A DNA stretch of 48,440 bases, taken from positions 1 through 48,440 of the forward strand of contig CACNRP010000004.1 in NCBI GenBank assembly GCA_902622955.1. The letters run 5' to 3'. Shown in pieces: positions 25,692 through 36,355 of the stretch; within the stretch, counting starts at the first letter, position 1; every line of letters starts with the position of its first letter. The position numbers and the translations under genes are program-made. The notes under the pieces are model-generated. The model made no database searches, was not told the origin of the DNA, and worked only from the letters and a program-made list of their open reading frames with translations. Source of the stretch: an uncultured Pelagibacteraceae bacterium. GTDB lineage: Bacteria > Pseudomonadota > Alphaproteobacteria > Pelagibacterales > Pelagibacteraceae.

Positions 25692-26075
25692 ATGAGTATT
25701 TTAGATTTTGTAATGGTTGGCTCAAATGATTATAAAAAATCAAGCGAGCTTTATGATGCTGCTTTTGAACCTTTAAAATTAAAAAAAATTTTAACAACAG
25801 AAAAATATATTGGTTATGCTCATTCAAGCGACCCAGAGAAAGTAATATTTTATATAACCAATCCAGTTAATGGCAAACCAGCAACCAAAGGTAATGGATC
25901 ACAAGTAACTTTGTTGGCAGACTCGAAAGAGGCTGTAGAAAAGTTTTATGAGATTGCAATTTCGAAAGGAGCAACAGATGAGGGAGCACCAGGGGTTAGA
26001 AAAGATGGAAATTACTATGGGTATATCCGTGACTTAGATGGAAATAAGATTGCAGCAAAAAGTGTTTTAAAATAA
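25692..26075 (+). CDS. VOC/glyoxalase-fold protein
   Basis: This 127-residue protein starts at ATG 25692 (MSILDFVMVGSNDYKKSSEL); an ORF extension further upstream adds a non-family hydrophobic leader and is rejected. It has the two beta-alpha-beta-beta-beta modules of the vicinal oxygen chelate fold: the start strand DFVMVGSND, a helix with YDAAFEPL, and the end block YYGYIRDLDGNKIAAKS typical of glyoxalase/bleomycin-resistance-like proteins. The metal-ligand set is incomplete by eye, so activity is uncertain. The GFA-family gene follows 12 bases later on the same strand, a pairing seen in small stress or detoxification clusters. Confidence 0.8.
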   Translation: MSILDFVMVGSNDYKKSSELYDAAFEPLKLKKILTTEKYIGYAHSSDPEKVIFYITNPVNGKPATKGNGSQVTLLADSKEAVEKFYEIAISKGATDEGAPGVRKDGNYYGYIRDLDGNKIAAKSVLK

Positions 26076-26087
26076 AAAAGGAGTTAT

Positions 26088-26453
26088 ATGAAACTAAATT
26101 GTCATTGTGGAGCTGTTGAAGCAGAAATTAATGCTACAGTTAATGAATTAGCAAAAATCGTAAGATGTAACTGTTCTATTTGTAAGAGAAAAAATGCAAC
26201 AATGGGTATGGTTAAAAATGAAGACTTTAAAGTTACTAAAGGCACAGACAAATTAAAACTTTATCAATATCATACAATGGTTGCTAATCATTACTTTTGT
26301 ACTGAATGTGGAATTTACACTCATCACAATCCAAGAAGTGCACCAGCTATGACTGGATTTAATTTAGGTTGTGTGGATGAAGTTAAAGTAGAGGATTTAA
26401 AAGAGGTAGCTAACTTTGATGGTCTCAACCATCCAATGGATCAAGAAAAATAA
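26088..26453 (+). CDS. GFA-family zinc protein (glutathione-dependent formaldehyde-activating type)
   Basis: This 121-residue protein has the GFA zinc-binding cysteines: CHCG near residue 5, CNCSIC near residue 27 and YFCTECGIYTHH near residue 66. The family is named for glutathione-dependent formaldehyde-activating enzyme, but most members have no proven activity. A clean AAGGAG ribosome site precedes the ATG. It sits between the VOC gene and glycerate kinase, whose start is seven bases after its stop; all read on the plus strand. A role in aldehyde/glutathione chemistry is an inference from family and neighbour. Confidence 0.85.
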   Translation: MKLNCHCGAVEAEINATVNELAKIVRCNCSICKRKNATMGMVKNEDFKVTKGTDKLKLYQYHTMVANHYFCTECGIYTHHNPRSAPAMTGFNLGCVDEVKVEDLKEVANFDGLNHPMDQEK

Positions 26454-26460
26454 AAGTTCA

Positions 26461-27390
26461 ATGAAATTAGTGGAACAGTGTTTTAAGAAAGTTAAAAAAG
26501 ATTGTTTTAAGTTTATAAAATCACAAGAAACTTCTACCGAAAAGTTTGGCAATAAAGAGGGAATGATTAAGAACTTTTTAATCCCAATAAGTATTTGGAT
26601 AGCAAAAAAATCAGTTAATAAAAAACCTTATTTTGTTGGATTAGCAGGGGGACAAGGTACAGGCAAGACAACTACAAGCTCAATAATAAAAATTATATTA
26701 GAAAAGTACTTTAAGTTAAAAGTATTTAAAATTTCAATTGATGATTTTTATAAAACTAGAAAAGAAAGAATAGCCTTATCAAAAAAAGTACATCCTATGT
26801 TGCTTATCAGAGGTGTTCCTGGAACTCATGATATTAATATGATGTTGGATTTCTTTAAAAAATCTAAAGCGAAAAAATTCAAAAAATTGAAACTACCAAA
26901 TTTTAATAAGGCAATTGATGACAGATTTGCTAAAAATAAATGGAACAAAATCAATAGAAGACCAGATATTGTTATTTTTGAGGGATGGTGTGTTGGAGCA
27001 AGAGCAGAAACTAACAATACATTAAAAAAATCAATTAATTCTATGGAAAAAGCTAATGATCAAAAACTGATCTGGAGAAAGTATGTAAATCAACAATTAA
27101 AAACTAAATATAAAAAGCTATATTCTCAATTAAATTGTATGATTTACTTAAAAGCAAAAAACTTTAGTTTATTGCAGAAGTGGAGATTAAAGCAGGAACG
27201 TAAACTGCGGTTAAAAACAAAGAAAAAAAGTGTTCATAAAATAATGAGTAAAAGAGACGTGATAAATTTTATGCAAACTTACCAAAGAATTACTCAAAAC
27301 ATGTTTAAAAATATGCCTAAATATGCATCTATAATTGTAAATTTAAACAGTAACCATCAAATTAAAACTGCTGTATATAAATCGAAATGA
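26461..27390 (+). CDS. D-glycerate 3-kinase-like P-loop kinase
   Basis: About 309 residues, starting at ATG 26461 (MKLVEQCFKKVKKDC); a longer frame overlapping the GFA gene is rejected. The P-loop GLAGGQGTGKTT lies near residue 60. The family blocks FKISIDDFYKTRKER and HPMLLIRGVPGTHDINMM and the acidic strand IVIFEGWCVGAR identify the plant GLYK / yeast Tda10-type D-glycerate kinase. It would phosphorylate glycerate to 3-phosphoglycerate, feeding glycolate-derived carbon into central metabolism. Phosphoribulokinase/uridine kinase are relatives but lack the RGVPGTHD block. It overlaps the tolC-family gene by four bases. Confidence 0.85.
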   Translation: MKLVEQCFKKVKKDCFKFIKSQETSTEKFGNKEGMIKNFLIPISIWIAKKSVNKKPYFVGLAGGQGTGKTTTSSIIKIILEKYFKLKVFKISIDDFYKTRKERIALSKKVHPMLLIRGVPGTHDINMMLDFFKKSKAKKFKKLKLPNFNKAIDDRFAKNKWNKINRRPDIVIFEGWCVGARAETNNTLKKSINSMEKANDQKLIWRKYVNQQLKTKYKKLYSQLNCMIYLKAKNFSLLQKWRLKQERKLRLKTKKKSVHKIMSKRDVINFMQTYQRITQNMFKNMPKYASIIVNLNSNHQIKTAVYKSK

Positions 27391-28679
27391 AAAAAATATT
27401 TATCATAGTCATCGCATCAATATTATATTTTAGCAATGCTTTCGCAATTACACTTCTTGATGCATTAAATCAAACTTATAAAAATAATATCCAGTTAAAT
27501 GCTGAAAGAGAAAATATCAAAGCTTCAGAGGAGAATGTTAATATCGCCAAAGCTGATTATAAACCTTCTTTAACTTTAAGTGGATCAAAAAGTATTGAGA
27601 ATACCAATAAACTTACCAACCAAAGCGGAGGTGATGCAACAATTAATGATGTAGATCCATTAACAACCTCAATTAAATTAGAACAAACTCTTTTAGATTA
27701 TGGAAGAAATCTAACACTTCAAAAAAATATTACAGCTTTAGATTTAGCAAAAGCACAATTGGTTAAAAAAGAACAAGATATTCTTCATAATGCTATCTAT
27801 GCTTATACAAACTTAATTTTTGCAAGAGAAACACTTGAAATTAATTCTAAAAATTTAAATTTATTAATAAGACAAGTTGAAAATGATAAAATCAGAAGAG
27901 ACAGAGGTCAAATTACAAACACTGACCTAGCGCAATCAGAATCTTCACTTGCAGGAGCTCAGGCTCAATTTGCAAAAGCTAAAAGTGACTTATTAATTAG
28001 TAAACTTAATTATGAAAATATAATTGGAAAAATAAATGATCCAAGTCAGTTACAAAAGAACACAAATGCAATCGTTTCTTTACCGTCAACTTTAAATGAA
28101 GCACTAAATCTTTCAAAACAAAATAATCCAGATATTTTAATTGCAAAATTGGACTTAGAAAAATCTGAAAAAGATTTAGCAATTTCAGAATCTGATTTAA
28201 AACCTACTGCATCATTATCATTAGAAAGAACTTATACAGATGATTTAAGTGCTACTGTAGATGAAAAAGAACAAGATGTTTTAAAAGCTACTCTTAGCTG
28301 GCCTTTTTATTCAGGTGGAAAAAAACGATCAACAATTAACAAAAATTCAAATCTTACAACTCGAAAGAGATTATTATTAGATGACGCAGTCAGAACAAAT
28401 GAAACTAATGTTGCGAGTGCATGGTCAAGTTTAGAATCTTCAGAAAGTTTTCTGAACTCAGTGAAAGTTCAAGTAAGTGCTTCCCAAATAGCTTATGAAG
28501 GAATTGCTGCTGAGTACGAAAGAGGATCAAGAACAACTCTTGATGTTATTCAATCAAATTCATTATTACTTTCTGCTCAAATTTCTTTAGCAAGTTCTGA
28601 GAAAAACTACCTAATGGCTCAATACAGCTTGTTGAAGGCAGTAGGGCTTCTTAATAGTCAGTATCTAAAACTTAAGTAA
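27387..28679 (+). CDS. TolC-family outer-membrane efflux/secretion channel
   Basis: This 430-residue protein has a signal peptide (MKKIFIIVIASILYFSNAFA) and two long repeated coiled-coil halves rich in Ala, Ser, Asn and Gln. The conserved start TLLDALNQTYKNNIQLNAERENIKA and the second repeat start TLNEALNLSKQNNPDILIAK show the internal duplication of TolC. RGQITNTDLAQSESSLAGA and ERGSRTTLDVIQSNSLLLSAQ are the paired conserved loops. It forms a trimeric outer-membrane tunnel for type I secretion or RND/MFS efflux. No adaptor or inner-membrane partner lies nearby, so it may serve several systems. Confidence 0.92.
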   Translation: MKKIFIIVIASILYFSNAFAITLLDALNQTYKNNIQLNAERENIKASEENVNIAKADYKPSLTLSGSKSIENTNKLTNQSGGDATINDVDPLTTSIKLEQTLLDYGRNLTLQKNITALDLAKAQLVKKEQDILHNAIYAYTNLIFARETLEINSKNLNLLIRQVENDKIRRDRGQITNTDLAQSESSLAGAQAQFAKAKSDLLISKLNYENIIGKINDPSQLQKNTNAIVSLPSTLNEALNLSKQNNPDILIAKLDLEKSEKDLAISESDLKPTASLSLERTYTDDLSATVDEKEQDVLKATLSWPFYSGGKKRSTINKNSNLTTRKRLLLDDAVRTNETNVASAWSSLESSESFLNSVKVQVSASQIAYEGIAAEYERGSRTTLDVIQSNSLLLSAQISLASSEKNYLMAQYSLLKAVGLLNSQYLKLK

Positions 28680-28722
28680 ATATTCGATTTTTTTAGGTAA
28701 AAAATAAATATATTGCTAACGA

Positions 28723-28737
28723 GAACAAAATGTGTAC
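28723..28737 (+). promoter_or_regulatory. Degenerate LexA box upstream of recA
   Basis: GAAC (28723-28726) - N7 - GTAC (28734-28737) matches the alphaproteobacterial GAAC-N7-GAAC consensus with one mismatch, 49 bases before recA. Given the exact box at umuD in the same window, LexA control of recA is plausible. No convincing -35/-10 pair was located by eye. Confidence 0.5.
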
Positions 28738-28786
28738 ATTTATTTGATGATTCGAGTGTTAAAAAATTTAAAAAAAGAGGCAAAAA

Positions 28787-29941
28787 ATGACGAAAAATAA
28801 CCTAAAAGTAGTTAAATCTACTAAAGATCAAGAAATGGATGTTAAAGAAAAGAACAAAGCACTAGATGCTGCGATAGCTCAAATTACAGATAATTTTGGA
28901 AAAGGCTCTGTAATGAAGCTTGGTGAAAAAAGAGCAATGGATATTGAGTCTGTTTCAACAGGTTCTTTAAGTCTTGATTTAGCTTTAGGAATAGGTGGAT
29001 TACCAAAAGGAAGAATTATTGAAGTTTACGGACCAGAGTCATCAGGTAAAACAACATTAGCATTACAAGTTGTTGCTGAAGCTCAAAAAGCCGGAGGCAT
29101 TTGTGCGTTTGTTGATGCAGAGCATGCATTAGATCCAGTTTATGCAAAAAAATTAGGCGTAAATACAGAAGAACTTTTAATTTCACAACCTGACACTGGT
29201 GAACAAGCATTAGAAATCGCTGATACACTAGTAAAATCAGGCTCTATTTCAGTAATCGTTATCGACTCTGTTGCAGCTTTAACTCCTAAAGCTGAAATTG
29301 AAGGCGAGATGGGAGATCATCATGTTGGTCTTCAATCAAGATTAATGAGTCAGGCTTTAAGAAAATTAACTGGTTCAATATCAAACACAAATACAATGAT
29401 GATTTTCATTAACCAAATTAGAATGAAAATTGGAGTTATGTTTGGAAGTCCAGAAACAACATCAGGTGGTAATGCACTTAAGTTTTACTCATCTGTAAGA
29501 ATGGATATTAGAAGAATTGGTGCCATTAAAGATAAAGATGAAATTATTGGCAACTCTACAAGAGTGAAAGTAGTTAAAAATAAAGTAGCACCACCATTTA
29601 AAGTTGTTGAATTTGACTTGATGTATGGAAGAGGAATTAGCAAGATGGGCGAACTAGTCGATCTTGGTTCCAAAGCAGATATTATTGAAAAATCAGGTGC
29701 CTGGTATGCTTACAAAGGTGAGAAGATTGGTCAAGGTAGAGAAAATGCCAAGACTTATTTAGCTCAAAATCCTAAAGTTGCTGCAGAAATTGAAATGGCA
29801 ATTAGAGAAAAAGCAGGTGTGATTTCTAAAAAAATAGAAGGAAATCCGATCGATCCTGAAAAATTGGAAAAAGAGAAGAAAGTAGCTGAAAAAGAAGAGG
29901 CTGATAAAGCAGAAGCTACTCCACCATCTAAAAAGAATTAA
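28787..29941 (+). CDS. recA: RecA recombinase
   Basis: This 384-residue DNA strand-exchange protein is also the co-protease for LexA and UmuD. Walker [10 protein letters not shown] is at residues 82-90. Further family blocks are [38 protein letters not shown] and [28 protein letters not shown]. The N terminus is about 20 residues longer than in E. coli, and the tail is highly charged (Lys/Glu). An AAAGAGGC ribosome site precedes the start. It ends 20 bases before a strong terminator, so it is probably its own transcript. It is functionally linked to umuDC 3.3 kb upstream. Confidence 0.99.
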   Translation: MTKNNLKVVKSTKDQEMDVKEKNKALDAAIAQITDNFGKGSVMKLGEKRAMDIESVSTGSLSLDLALGIGGLPKGRIIEVYGPESSGKTTLALQVVAEAQKAGGICAFVDAEHALDPVYAKKLGVNTEELLISQPDTGEQALEIADTLVKSGSISVIVIDSVAALTPKAEIEGEMGDHHVGLQSRLMSQALRKLTGSISNTNTMMIFINQIRMKIGVMFGSPETTSGGNALKFYSSVRMDIRRIGAIKDKDEIIGNSTRVKVVKNKVAPPFKVVEFDLMYGRGISKMGELVDLGSKADIIEKSGAWYAYKGEKIGQGRENAKTYLAQNPKVAAEIEMAIREKAGVISKKIEGNPIDPEKLEKEKKVAEKEEADKAEATPPSKKN

Positions 29942-29960
29942 TAGGTCATCTTTATTAATA

Positions 29961-29988
29961 AAAGGCGCTTAATTAAAGCGCCTTTTTT
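29961..29988 (+). terminator. Rho-independent terminator after recA
   Basis: A ten-pair stem AAAGGCGCTT / AAGCGCCTTT (29961-29970 with 29976-29985) with loop AATTA runs into a T tract ending at 29988. It separates recA from alaS. Confidence 0.93.
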
Positions 29989-30034
29989 CCCTTCGATATC
30001 TAGACATAGAATAAAAAAGCTGTATTTTAAAAAT

Positions 30035-32701
30035 ATGGCAGACAAAACACTCAATGAAATAAGAAATACTTTCTTAAAGTATTTTGAAAAGAACGATCAT
30101 AGGATTGTGGAATCTAGTAATTTGGTTCCAAACAATGATCCTACTTTAATGTTTGCCAACTCTGGAATGGTCCAGTTTAAAAATGTTTTTACAGGATTAG
30201 AAAAAAGAGATTACGTTAGAGCCACAACTTCACAAAAATGTGTAAGGGCAGGTGGTAAACATAATGATTTAGAAAATGTTGGTTACACTCCAAGACACCA
30301 TACATTCTTTGAAATGTTAGGAAATTTTTCCTTTGGTGATTATTTTAAAGAGCAAGCTATTCACTATGCCTGGGATTTGATAACCAAAGATTTTGGAATA
30401 GATAAAAACAGGCTTTATGTAACAGTATTTCATGAGGATGATGAGGCCTTCAATTTTTGGAAGAAAATAGCGGGTTTTAGCGATGATAGAATTATTAGGA
30501 TAGCAACTTCTGATAACTTTTGGTCGATGGGTGAGACTGGTCCATGTGGACCTTGTTCTGAAATCTTTTTTGATCATGGGGATCATTTGCCAGGAGGATT
30601 ACCTGGTACTAAAGATGAAGATGGAGATAGGTTTATAGAAATTTGGAACTTAGTCTTTATGCAATTTGAACAAGTTACAAAAGACAAAAGAATTGATCTT
30701 CCAAAACCATCAGTTGATACTGGAATGGGATTAGAGAGAATTGCAGCGTTGTTACAAGGGACACATGATAATTATGAAACAGATCATTTTAAAAAGTTAA
30801 TTGGTTCAATATCAGAATTTACAAAAGTTAAATTGAATGAAAATAATATTTCAAGCTTTAGAGTTATTGCAGATCATTTAAGAGCAAGCTCTTTTCTTTT
30901 AGCAGAAGGTGTTCTCCCATCCAATGAAGGAAGAGGGTATGTCCTTAGAAGAATCATGAGAAGAGGAATGCGACACTCGCATTTACTTGGTTCTAAAGAA
31001 CCAGTTTTTAATAAAATTTTTGATTCTCTTAAAGAAGAAATGAAAGGTAACTATCCTGAGTTAGAAAGATCAGAAACTTTAATTAAAGAAACTTTAAAAA
31101 TGGAAGAAGAAAAATTTTTAGTTTTACTTGATAGAGGAATTAAAATTTTAAATGAAGAAATAGATAAGATTGACAAAGTTTTACCAGGGGAAGTAGCATT
31201 TAAATTATACGATACATATGGTTTCCCATTAGATTTAACAGAGGATATTTTAAAAAATAAATCTTTAACAGTTGATCAAAATAAATTTGATGAACTTATG
31301 AAAAAAAGTAAAGAACTTGCTAAAAAGAATTGGAAAGGTTCTGGTGATAGTTCACAAGAACAAATTTGGTTTGGTGTAAAAGATAAAGTTGGTCCAACAG
31401 AATTTTTAGGTTACGAGTTTAATAGGTCAGAAGGAGTTATTTTATCAATTGTGAAAGATAACAAAGAAATAGAAAAATTATCAGCAAAAGAGGAGGGAGC
31501 AATTGTAACCAATCAAACACCTTTTTATGGAGAATCAGGAGGTCAACTAGGTGATACTGGAAAAATATTAGTAGGAGATTTTATATTTGAAGTAACTGAT
31601 ACTCAAAAACAACTTGGTGATTTATTTGTTCATTATGGAACTTTGAAAAATGGAGAAATCAAGATAAACGACGTTGTTGAAATGAAGATTGATGAAGAAA
31701 GAAGAGGCAACCTAAAGGCATATCATTCAGCTACACATTTATTACATGAGTCTTTAAGAAGAACACTAGGAAAACATGTTATGCAAAAGGGCTCACTTGT
31801 TGCTCCAGATCGTTTAAGGTTTGATTTTAGTCATATGAAACCAATAACAAATGAGGAATTAGTTAAAATTGACAAAATAGTTAATGAATACGTTGCGAAT
31901 AGTACCGAAGTAACAACTAGAATTATGACTCCAAAAGCAGCTATAGAAAAGGGAGCGTTAGCTTTCTTTGGTGAGAAGTATGGTGATGAAGTGCGAGTAG
32001 TTTCAATGGGTAAAGAGGAAAATACATATTTTTCAACAGAACTTTGTGGTGGAACCCACGTTAAAAACACTGGTGATATTGGTAAATTTAAAACAATTAG
32101 CCAATCATCAATTGCTGCAGGCGTTAGAAGAGTTGAGGCTTTGAGAGATAAACAGCTTGAAGATTACATGCAAAATAAAGAAAAACTATCATCATTATCT
32201 GTTCAAAAGGATGAGGAAATGATTAAAGAGCTTTCTTCTAAAATCATTAAATTAGGTGGAAAACCAAATCTTGAAAATAAAGATTTAAAAGGATGTATAA
32301 AAGATCTTTCTAGACAATTAGAGCAATTAAATGTCAAAAATGTTTTAGAAGATAAAACAAAAAACATTATTAACGACAAAGTTATTAATAATACAAAAGT
32401 TAGACTTCAAAAAGTTGAAGATTTACCTCCAAAAGATTTAAGAAAATTAGTAGATAATGGAAAAAAAGAACTTACAGAAGGAATAGTAATTGTTTTTGCA
32501 AGCAAAGATGACAAAGTTGGATTAGCAGTTGGAGTAACCGATAATTTAACAAGTAAATTTGATGCAGTTCAGTTCGTTAAAGTTGGATCTGAAGTAATTG
32601 GAGGTAAAGGTGGTGGTGGAAGAAAAGACTTTGCCCAAGCTGGTGGTCAAGATCAATCAAAAATTGGGGAAGCTTTTGAAAAACTTGAAAGTTTAATTTA
32701 A
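30035..32701 (+). CDS. alaS: Alanyl-tRNA synthetase
   Basis: This 888-residue class II synthetase charges tRNA-Ala. The N-terminal catalytic core has [32 protein letters not shown] and [13 protein letters not shown]. The editing domain zinc ligands are HSATH (about residues 564-568) and CGGTH (about 670-674). The C-Ala domain ends with the Gly-rich [16 protein letters not shown]. Length is normal (E. coli 876). It converges with icd and overlaps its end by nine bases. It follows the recA terminator, the same recA-alaS order as in many proteobacteria. Confidence 0.98.
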   Translation: MADKTLNEIRNTFLKYFEKNDHRIVESSNLVPNNDPTLMFANSGMVQFKNVFTGLEKRDYVRATTSQKCVRAGGKHNDLENVGYTPRHHTFFEMLGNFSFGDYFKEQAIHYAWDLITKDFGIDKNRLYVTVFHEDDEAFNFWKKIAGFSDDRIIRIATSDNFWSMGETGPCGPCSEIFFDHGDHLPGGLPGTKDEDGDRFIEIWNLVFMQFEQVTKDKRIDLPKPSVDTGMGLERIAALLQGTHDNYETDHFKKLIGSISEFTKVKLNENNISSFRVIADHLRASSFLLAEGVLPSNEGRGYVLRRIMRRGMRHSHLLGSKEPVFNKIFDSLKEEMKGNYPELERSETLIKETLKMEEEKFLVLLDRGIKILNEEIDKIDKVLPGEVAFKLYDTYGFPLDLTEDILKNKSLTVDQNKFDELMKKSKELAKKNWKGSGDSSQEQIWFGVKDKVGPTEFLGYEFNRSEGVILSIVKDNKEIEKLSAKEEGAIVTNQTPFYGESGGQLGDTGKILVGDFIFEVTDTQKQLGDLFVHYGTLKNGEIKINDVVEMKIDEERRGNLKAYHSATHLLHESLRRTLGKHVMQKGSLVAPDRLRFDFSHMKPITNEELVKIDKIVNEYVANSTEVTTRIMTPKAAIEKGALAFFGEKYGDEVRVVSMGKEENTYFSTELCGGTHVKNTGDIGKFKTISQSSIAAGVRRVEALRDKQLEDYMQNKEKLSSLSVQKDEEMIKELSSKIIKLGGKPNLENKDLKGCIKDLSRQLEQLNVKNVLEDKTKNIINDKVINNTKVRLQKVEDLPPKDLRKLVDNGKKELTEGIVIVFASKDDKVGLAVGVTDNLTSKFDAVQFVKVGSEVIGGKGGGGRKDFAQAGGQDQSKIGEAFEKLESLI

Positions 32702-33907
32702 TTTTCTTTTTAAATTACCATCAATTTCATCTAGAAATTGATTAGTAGTTAAAAATTTACTATTTGGTCCAACAAGGATTGCTAAATCTTTTGTCATTGA
32801 TCCACTTTCTACACATTCAATACAAACTTTTTCGAGTGTCTGCGCAAATTTAATAAGTTCTTCGTTACCATCCAATTTACCTCTGTGAGCTAATCCTCTA
32901 GTCCAAGCAAAAATGGATGCAATTGGATTTGTTGAAGTTTCTTTTCCTTGTTGATGCATTCTATAATGTCTAGTAACTGTCCCATGTGCAGCTTCTGCCT
33001 CCATTACTTTTCCATCTGGAGTTAATAATGTACTAGTCATCAAACCTAAAGATCCATAACCTTGAGCCATAGTATCTGATTGCACGTCTCCATCGTAATT
33101 TTTACAAGCCCAAATATATTTGCCACTCCATTTCATAGCACATGCTACCATGTCATCAATTAATCTGTGCTCATAAGTTAAATTATTTTTATTAAATTCT
33201 TGCTTGTATTCTTTATCAAAAATTTCTTGGAAAATATCTTTAAACCTTCCATCATACTGTTTTAAAATTGTGTTTTTAGTAGACATATAAACTGGCCATT
33301 TTTTAATTAACCCATAGCTAAAACAAGATCTTGCAAAATCCTCAATTGACTTATCTAAATTATACATTGAGAGTGCAACACCAGGACCAGTAAAATTAAA
33401 AACCTCATATTTGATTTCATCTTTTCCATCTTCAGATGTCCATTTAACTTCCATTTTTCCTTTTCCAGGAACTTTAAAATCTGTTGCTCTATACTGATCT
33501 CCAAATGCATGTCTTCCAATGATCACAGGGTCTGTCCAAGTAGGCACAAGCTTAGGAATATTTTTACATATAATTGGCTCTCTAAATACTGTTCCTCCAA
33601 TTATGTTTCTTATTGTTCCATTAGGGGATCTCCACATTTTTTTTAAATCAAATTCTTCAACTCTTGCTTCATCAGGAGTGATAGTTGCACACTTTATTCC
33701 AACACCAATTTTTTTAATTGCATTTGCAGAGTCTATTGTGATCTGGTCACCAGTATTATCTCTGCTTTTCATGCCTAGATCATAGTATTCAATCCTTAGA
33801 TCAATATATGGTAGAATTAGTTTATTTTTAATAAACTCCCATATAATTCGTGTCATTTCATCTCCATCGAGCTCTACTACTGGGTTATTTACCTTGATTT
33901 TGCTCAT
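32693..33907 (-). CDS. icd: NADP-dependent isocitrate dehydrogenase, eukaryote-like dimeric type
   Basis: This 404-residue TCA enzyme oxidises isocitrate to 2-oxoglutarate, giving NADPH. It opens with [17 protein letters not shown] and includes the substrate loop [19 protein letters not shown], the [22 protein letters not shown] metal-binding helix with catalytic Asp residues, and the NADP-pocket stretch [22 protein letters not shown]. These blocks identify the subfamily of mitochondrial/cytosolic eukaryotic IDH and many alphaproteobacteria, not the E. coli Icd type. It lies on the minus strand, diverging from psd across 76 bases. Confidence 0.97.
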   Translation of the reverse strand: MSKIKVNNPVVELDGDEMTRIIWEFIKNKLILPYIDLRIEYYDLGMKSRDNTGDQITIDSANAIKKIGVGIKCATITPDEARVEEFDLKKMWRSPNGTIRNIIGGTVFREPIICKNIPKLVPTWTDPVIIGRHAFGDQYRATDFKVPGKGKMEVKWTSEDGKDEIKYEVFNFTGPGVALSMYNLDKSIEDFARSCFSYGLIKKWPVYMSTKNTILKQYDGRFKDIFQEIFDKEYKQEFNKNNLTYEHRLIDDMVACAMKWSGKYIWACKNYDGDVQSDTMAQGYGSLGLMTSTLLTPDGKVMEAEAAHGTVTRHYRMHQQGKETSTNPIASIFAWTRGLAHRGKLDGNEELIKFAQTLEKVCIECVESGSMTKDLAILVGPNSKFLTTNQFLDEIDGNLKRKLN

Positions 33908-33983
33908 TAAATAAAAATTATCTTATTAATTGAATTTGACTATTTTATATACATATTAATCGAAATTTATCAAATAGAAGAAT

Positions 33984-34631
33984 ATGTTCAGTAAAATATT
34001 TCCAAAAATTCATACAGAAGGATACAAGTTTATTGTAATAGCTGTATTCATAACTGTCATTTTTTTAGTCATAAACAATTTTCTAGGTTTAATTGGTTTG
34101 TTATTAACTATTTGGGTCTATTATTTTTTTAGAGATCCTGAGAGAATAATTATAGGCGATGATAGCTATCTCGTTAGTCCAGCTGATGGAGAAGTAATCA
34201 AAGTTGAGGAAGTAGATGGTCCAAAAGAGCTTGGATTAGAAAATCAAAAATTTAAAAAAATAAGTATATTTATGAATGTCTTTGACTGTCACGTTAACAG
34301 AACACCATGCTCAGGAATTGTTGAAGAAATTTTGTATAAACCTGGAAAATTTTTGAATGCATCCTTAGATAAAGCAAGTGAAGATAATGAGAGGAACTAT
34401 TACAAAATTAAAGATAAACATGGAAATAATATCATAGTTGTTCAAATCGCAGGCTTAGTAGCAAGAAGAATTGTTTGTGAAACAAATAAAAATCAAGAAT
34501 TGAATCAAGGAGACAGAATTGGAATGATTAGATTTGGCAGTAGAGCTGATGTTTATTATGAGAATTATGAACCTCTAGTTAAAGTCGGTCAAACAGCTAT
34601 TTCAGGGGAGACACTGCTAGCTAAAAATTAA
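33984..34631 (+). CDS. psd: Phosphatidylserine decarboxylase
   Basis: This 215-residue short-form enzyme makes phosphatidylethanolamine from phosphatidylserine. An N-terminal membrane hairpin (about 15-50) is followed by VSPADGEVIKVEEVDGP, the central MNVFDCHVNRTPCSG with the catalytic-region His, and the C-terminal FGSRADVYY. Self-cleavage between Gly and Ser of FGSR would create the pyruvoyl group on the small chain, instead of the LGST site of E. coli Psd; this is normal for the short family. pssA begins three bases after the stop, so substrate and product steps are encoded together. It is first in a nine-gene plus-strand run. Confidence 0.94.
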   Translation: MFSKIFPKIHTEGYKFIVIAVFITVIFLVINNFLGLIGLLLTIWVYYFFRDPERIIIGDDSYLVSPADGEVIKVEEVDGPKELGLENQKFKKISIFMNVFDCHVNRTPCSGIVEEILYKPGKFLNASLDKASEDNERNYYKIKDKHGNNIIVVQIAGLVARRIVCETNKNQELNQGDRIGMIRFGSRADVYYENYEPLVKVGQTAISGETLLAKN

Positions 34632-34634
34632 TTT

Positions 34635-35444
34635 ATGGAACAGCCAAAAAACAATTTAAAAATTGTTACAGATAAAAAAGCTAACGCAAGAGTAATTCTA
34701 CCTAATATGCTAACTCTTATTGGAGTTTGTATTGGTTTGTCATCAATTAGGTTTGCATTGGACGGAAAATTTGAATTTGCAATTATAGCAATAATGTTTG
34801 CCGCTCTTATAGATGGATTAGACGGAAGAATAGCAAGATTAATCAAAGGGACATCTAAAGTAGGTAAAGAGCTAGATTCTCTTACAGACATGATCAGTTT
34901 TGGAGTAGCTCCAGCTTTTATAATGTATTTTTGGAAACTAAATACATTAGGAAGATTTGGATGGTTATTATGTTTAATATATGTAATTTGTGTTGCATTA
35001 AGATTGGCTCGCTTCAATGTAAATACAGGCCAAGCACCTTCTTGGAGAGACAATTTCTTTGAGGGAGTTCCATCACCAGCAGGAGGTATTCTAGTTTTAA
35101 CTCCATTAATATTTAGTCTTACAAGTTTTAATTTTATAAATATTAATTATGATATAGTTGTTCCACTTTTTTTTATTTCAACATCTTTGTTACTGATCAG
35201 TAAATTTCCAAGTTACTCATTTAAAAAAATTGTTATTCAAAGAAAAGCAACAATTTTTCTATTATTTGGTATAGTATTATTCTTTGGATTACTTCTTATT
35301 TATCCTTTTAATGTAATATCTATAAGTGCGATTATATATTTAGGGATGCTTCCAATTAGTTTTTTTCATTATCAAAAATTAAAAAAACAAAACGAAGATC
35401 AGAATTATAAAGATGAAGACGATGATCTCGAAGATATTCTATAA
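34635..35444 (+). CDS. pssA: CDP-diacylglycerol--serine O-phosphatidyltransferase
   Basis: This 269-residue polytopic inner-membrane enzyme joins CDP-diacylglycerol and serine. It contains the CDP-alcohol phosphotransferase motif D-G-x2-A-R-x8-G-x3-D-x3-D as DGRIARLIKGTSKVGKELDS followed by LTD. About seven hydrophobic segments surround it, and the tail is acidic (DEDDDLEDI). The N-terminal part LPNMLTLIGVCIGLSSIRFA is typical of PssA of the Bacillus/alphaproteobacterial class. The neighbouring psd uses its product. The stop codon overlaps the next gene's ATG by one base. Confidence 0.95.
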   Translation: MEQPKNNLKIVTDKKANARVILPNMLTLIGVCIGLSSIRFALDGKFEFAIIAIMFAALIDGLDGRIARLIKGTSKVGKELDSLTDMISFGVAPAFIMYFWKLNTLGRFGWLLCLIYVICVALRLARFNVNTGQAPSWRDNFFEGVPSPAGGILVLTPLIFSLTSFNFININYDIVVPLFFISTSLLLISKFPSYSFKKIVIQRKATIFLLFGIVLFFGLLLIYPFNVISISAIIYLGMLPISFFHYQKLKKQNEDQNYKDEDDDLEDIL

Positions 35445-36355
35445 TGAAAAAAAATGTTATTGTCTCGTTAGCTGACTCAAATTATTTTCCCTTATTAAAT
35501 GAGCTTATAGACTCTATAAAAAAATTTAAAGAAAGTGGTGAGGTGGCTATTTGTATTTTGGATGCTGGTTTATCAGATGATCAAAAAATACAACTAACGC
35601 CAAAAATAGATGAAATTAAATCTGCAGAATGGGATATAGAAGTTCCAGATAGTAAAATTAAAGGACGTGAATGGTTAAAAAGCCAAGTATCTAGGGCTTT
35701 TTTACCTAAATATTTTCCAAACTATGAAAAATATTTATGGATTGATTGTGATGCTTGGGTCAATGATTGGCAATCTGTTGAGCTTTATTTTAAAGCTTGT
35801 GAAAATGGTAAATTAGGAATTACACAAACTATTGGACCAGGCTACAAGATTACTTCGAGAGTAAATTGGGTTTTTGGAAAACTAGCGATTATTAAATCTC
35901 AAAATTTTAAACACGCAATAAAATCTAATATTAGTTTAGATAAAGCAAGAAAGTTAGCATTTGCTCCTCACATTAATATTGGTGTTTTCTCATTAAAAAA
36001 AAATTCAACTTGCTGGAATTCATGGCAAGAAAATTTAAAGCAAACACTTAAAAGTGGAGAAATATTTGGCTCTGAACAGTTAGCGATGAACATGTCTGTA
36101 TATGTTGACAACGTTGAAACTGAATTTCTTCCTTTAAACTGCAACTGGATTACTAGCAATCTTTTACCAAAATTTGATGAGAATAATGATACATGGGTAG
36201 AGCCTTATTTACCTAACTATAAAATTGGAATTATGCATTTAGCTGCCGGTATCTGGAAAGATAATGAAGATATGAGATTAAACAAGAATATTAAAGTAGA
36301 TATTCAAACTCTTACAGGTAAAATTTTAAATAAAAGTTTAAGATTTAGTAATTAA
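35444..36355 (+). CDS. GT8-like putative glycosyltransferase
   Basis: This 303-residue soluble protein has a Rossmann-like start MKKNVIVSLADSNYFPLLNELIDSI, a probable sugar-nucleotide/metal DxD in YLWIDCDAWV (about residues 96-105), the block APHINIGVFSLKK and an acidic EQLAMN. This layout is that of GT-A retaining enzymes of the GT8 type (glycogenin/LPS galactosyltransferase-like). Donor and acceptor are unknown; LPS core or a surface glycan is an inference. It is embedded between pssA (one-base overlap) and rlmE (adjacent), so shared expression does not imply shared function. Confidence 0.6.
   Translation: MKKNVIVSLADSNYFPLLNELIDSIKKFKESGEVAICILDAGLSDDQKIQLTPKIDEIKSAEWDIEVPDSKIKGREWLKSQVSRAFLPKYFPNYEKYLWIDCDAWVNDWQSVELYFKACENGKLGITQTIGPGYKITSRVNWVFGKLAIIKSQNFKHAIKSNISLDKARKLAFAPHINIGVFSLKKNSTCWNSWQENLKQTLKSGEIFGSEQLAMNMSVYVDNVETEFLPLNCNWITSNLLPKFDENNDTWVEPYLPNYKIGIMHLAAGIWKDNEDMRLNKNIKVDIQTLTGKILNKSLRFSN

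Noticed and set aside
33936..33964. psd promoter from TTGACT at 33936
   Set aside because: No acceptable -10 at 16-18 bases; left uncalled.
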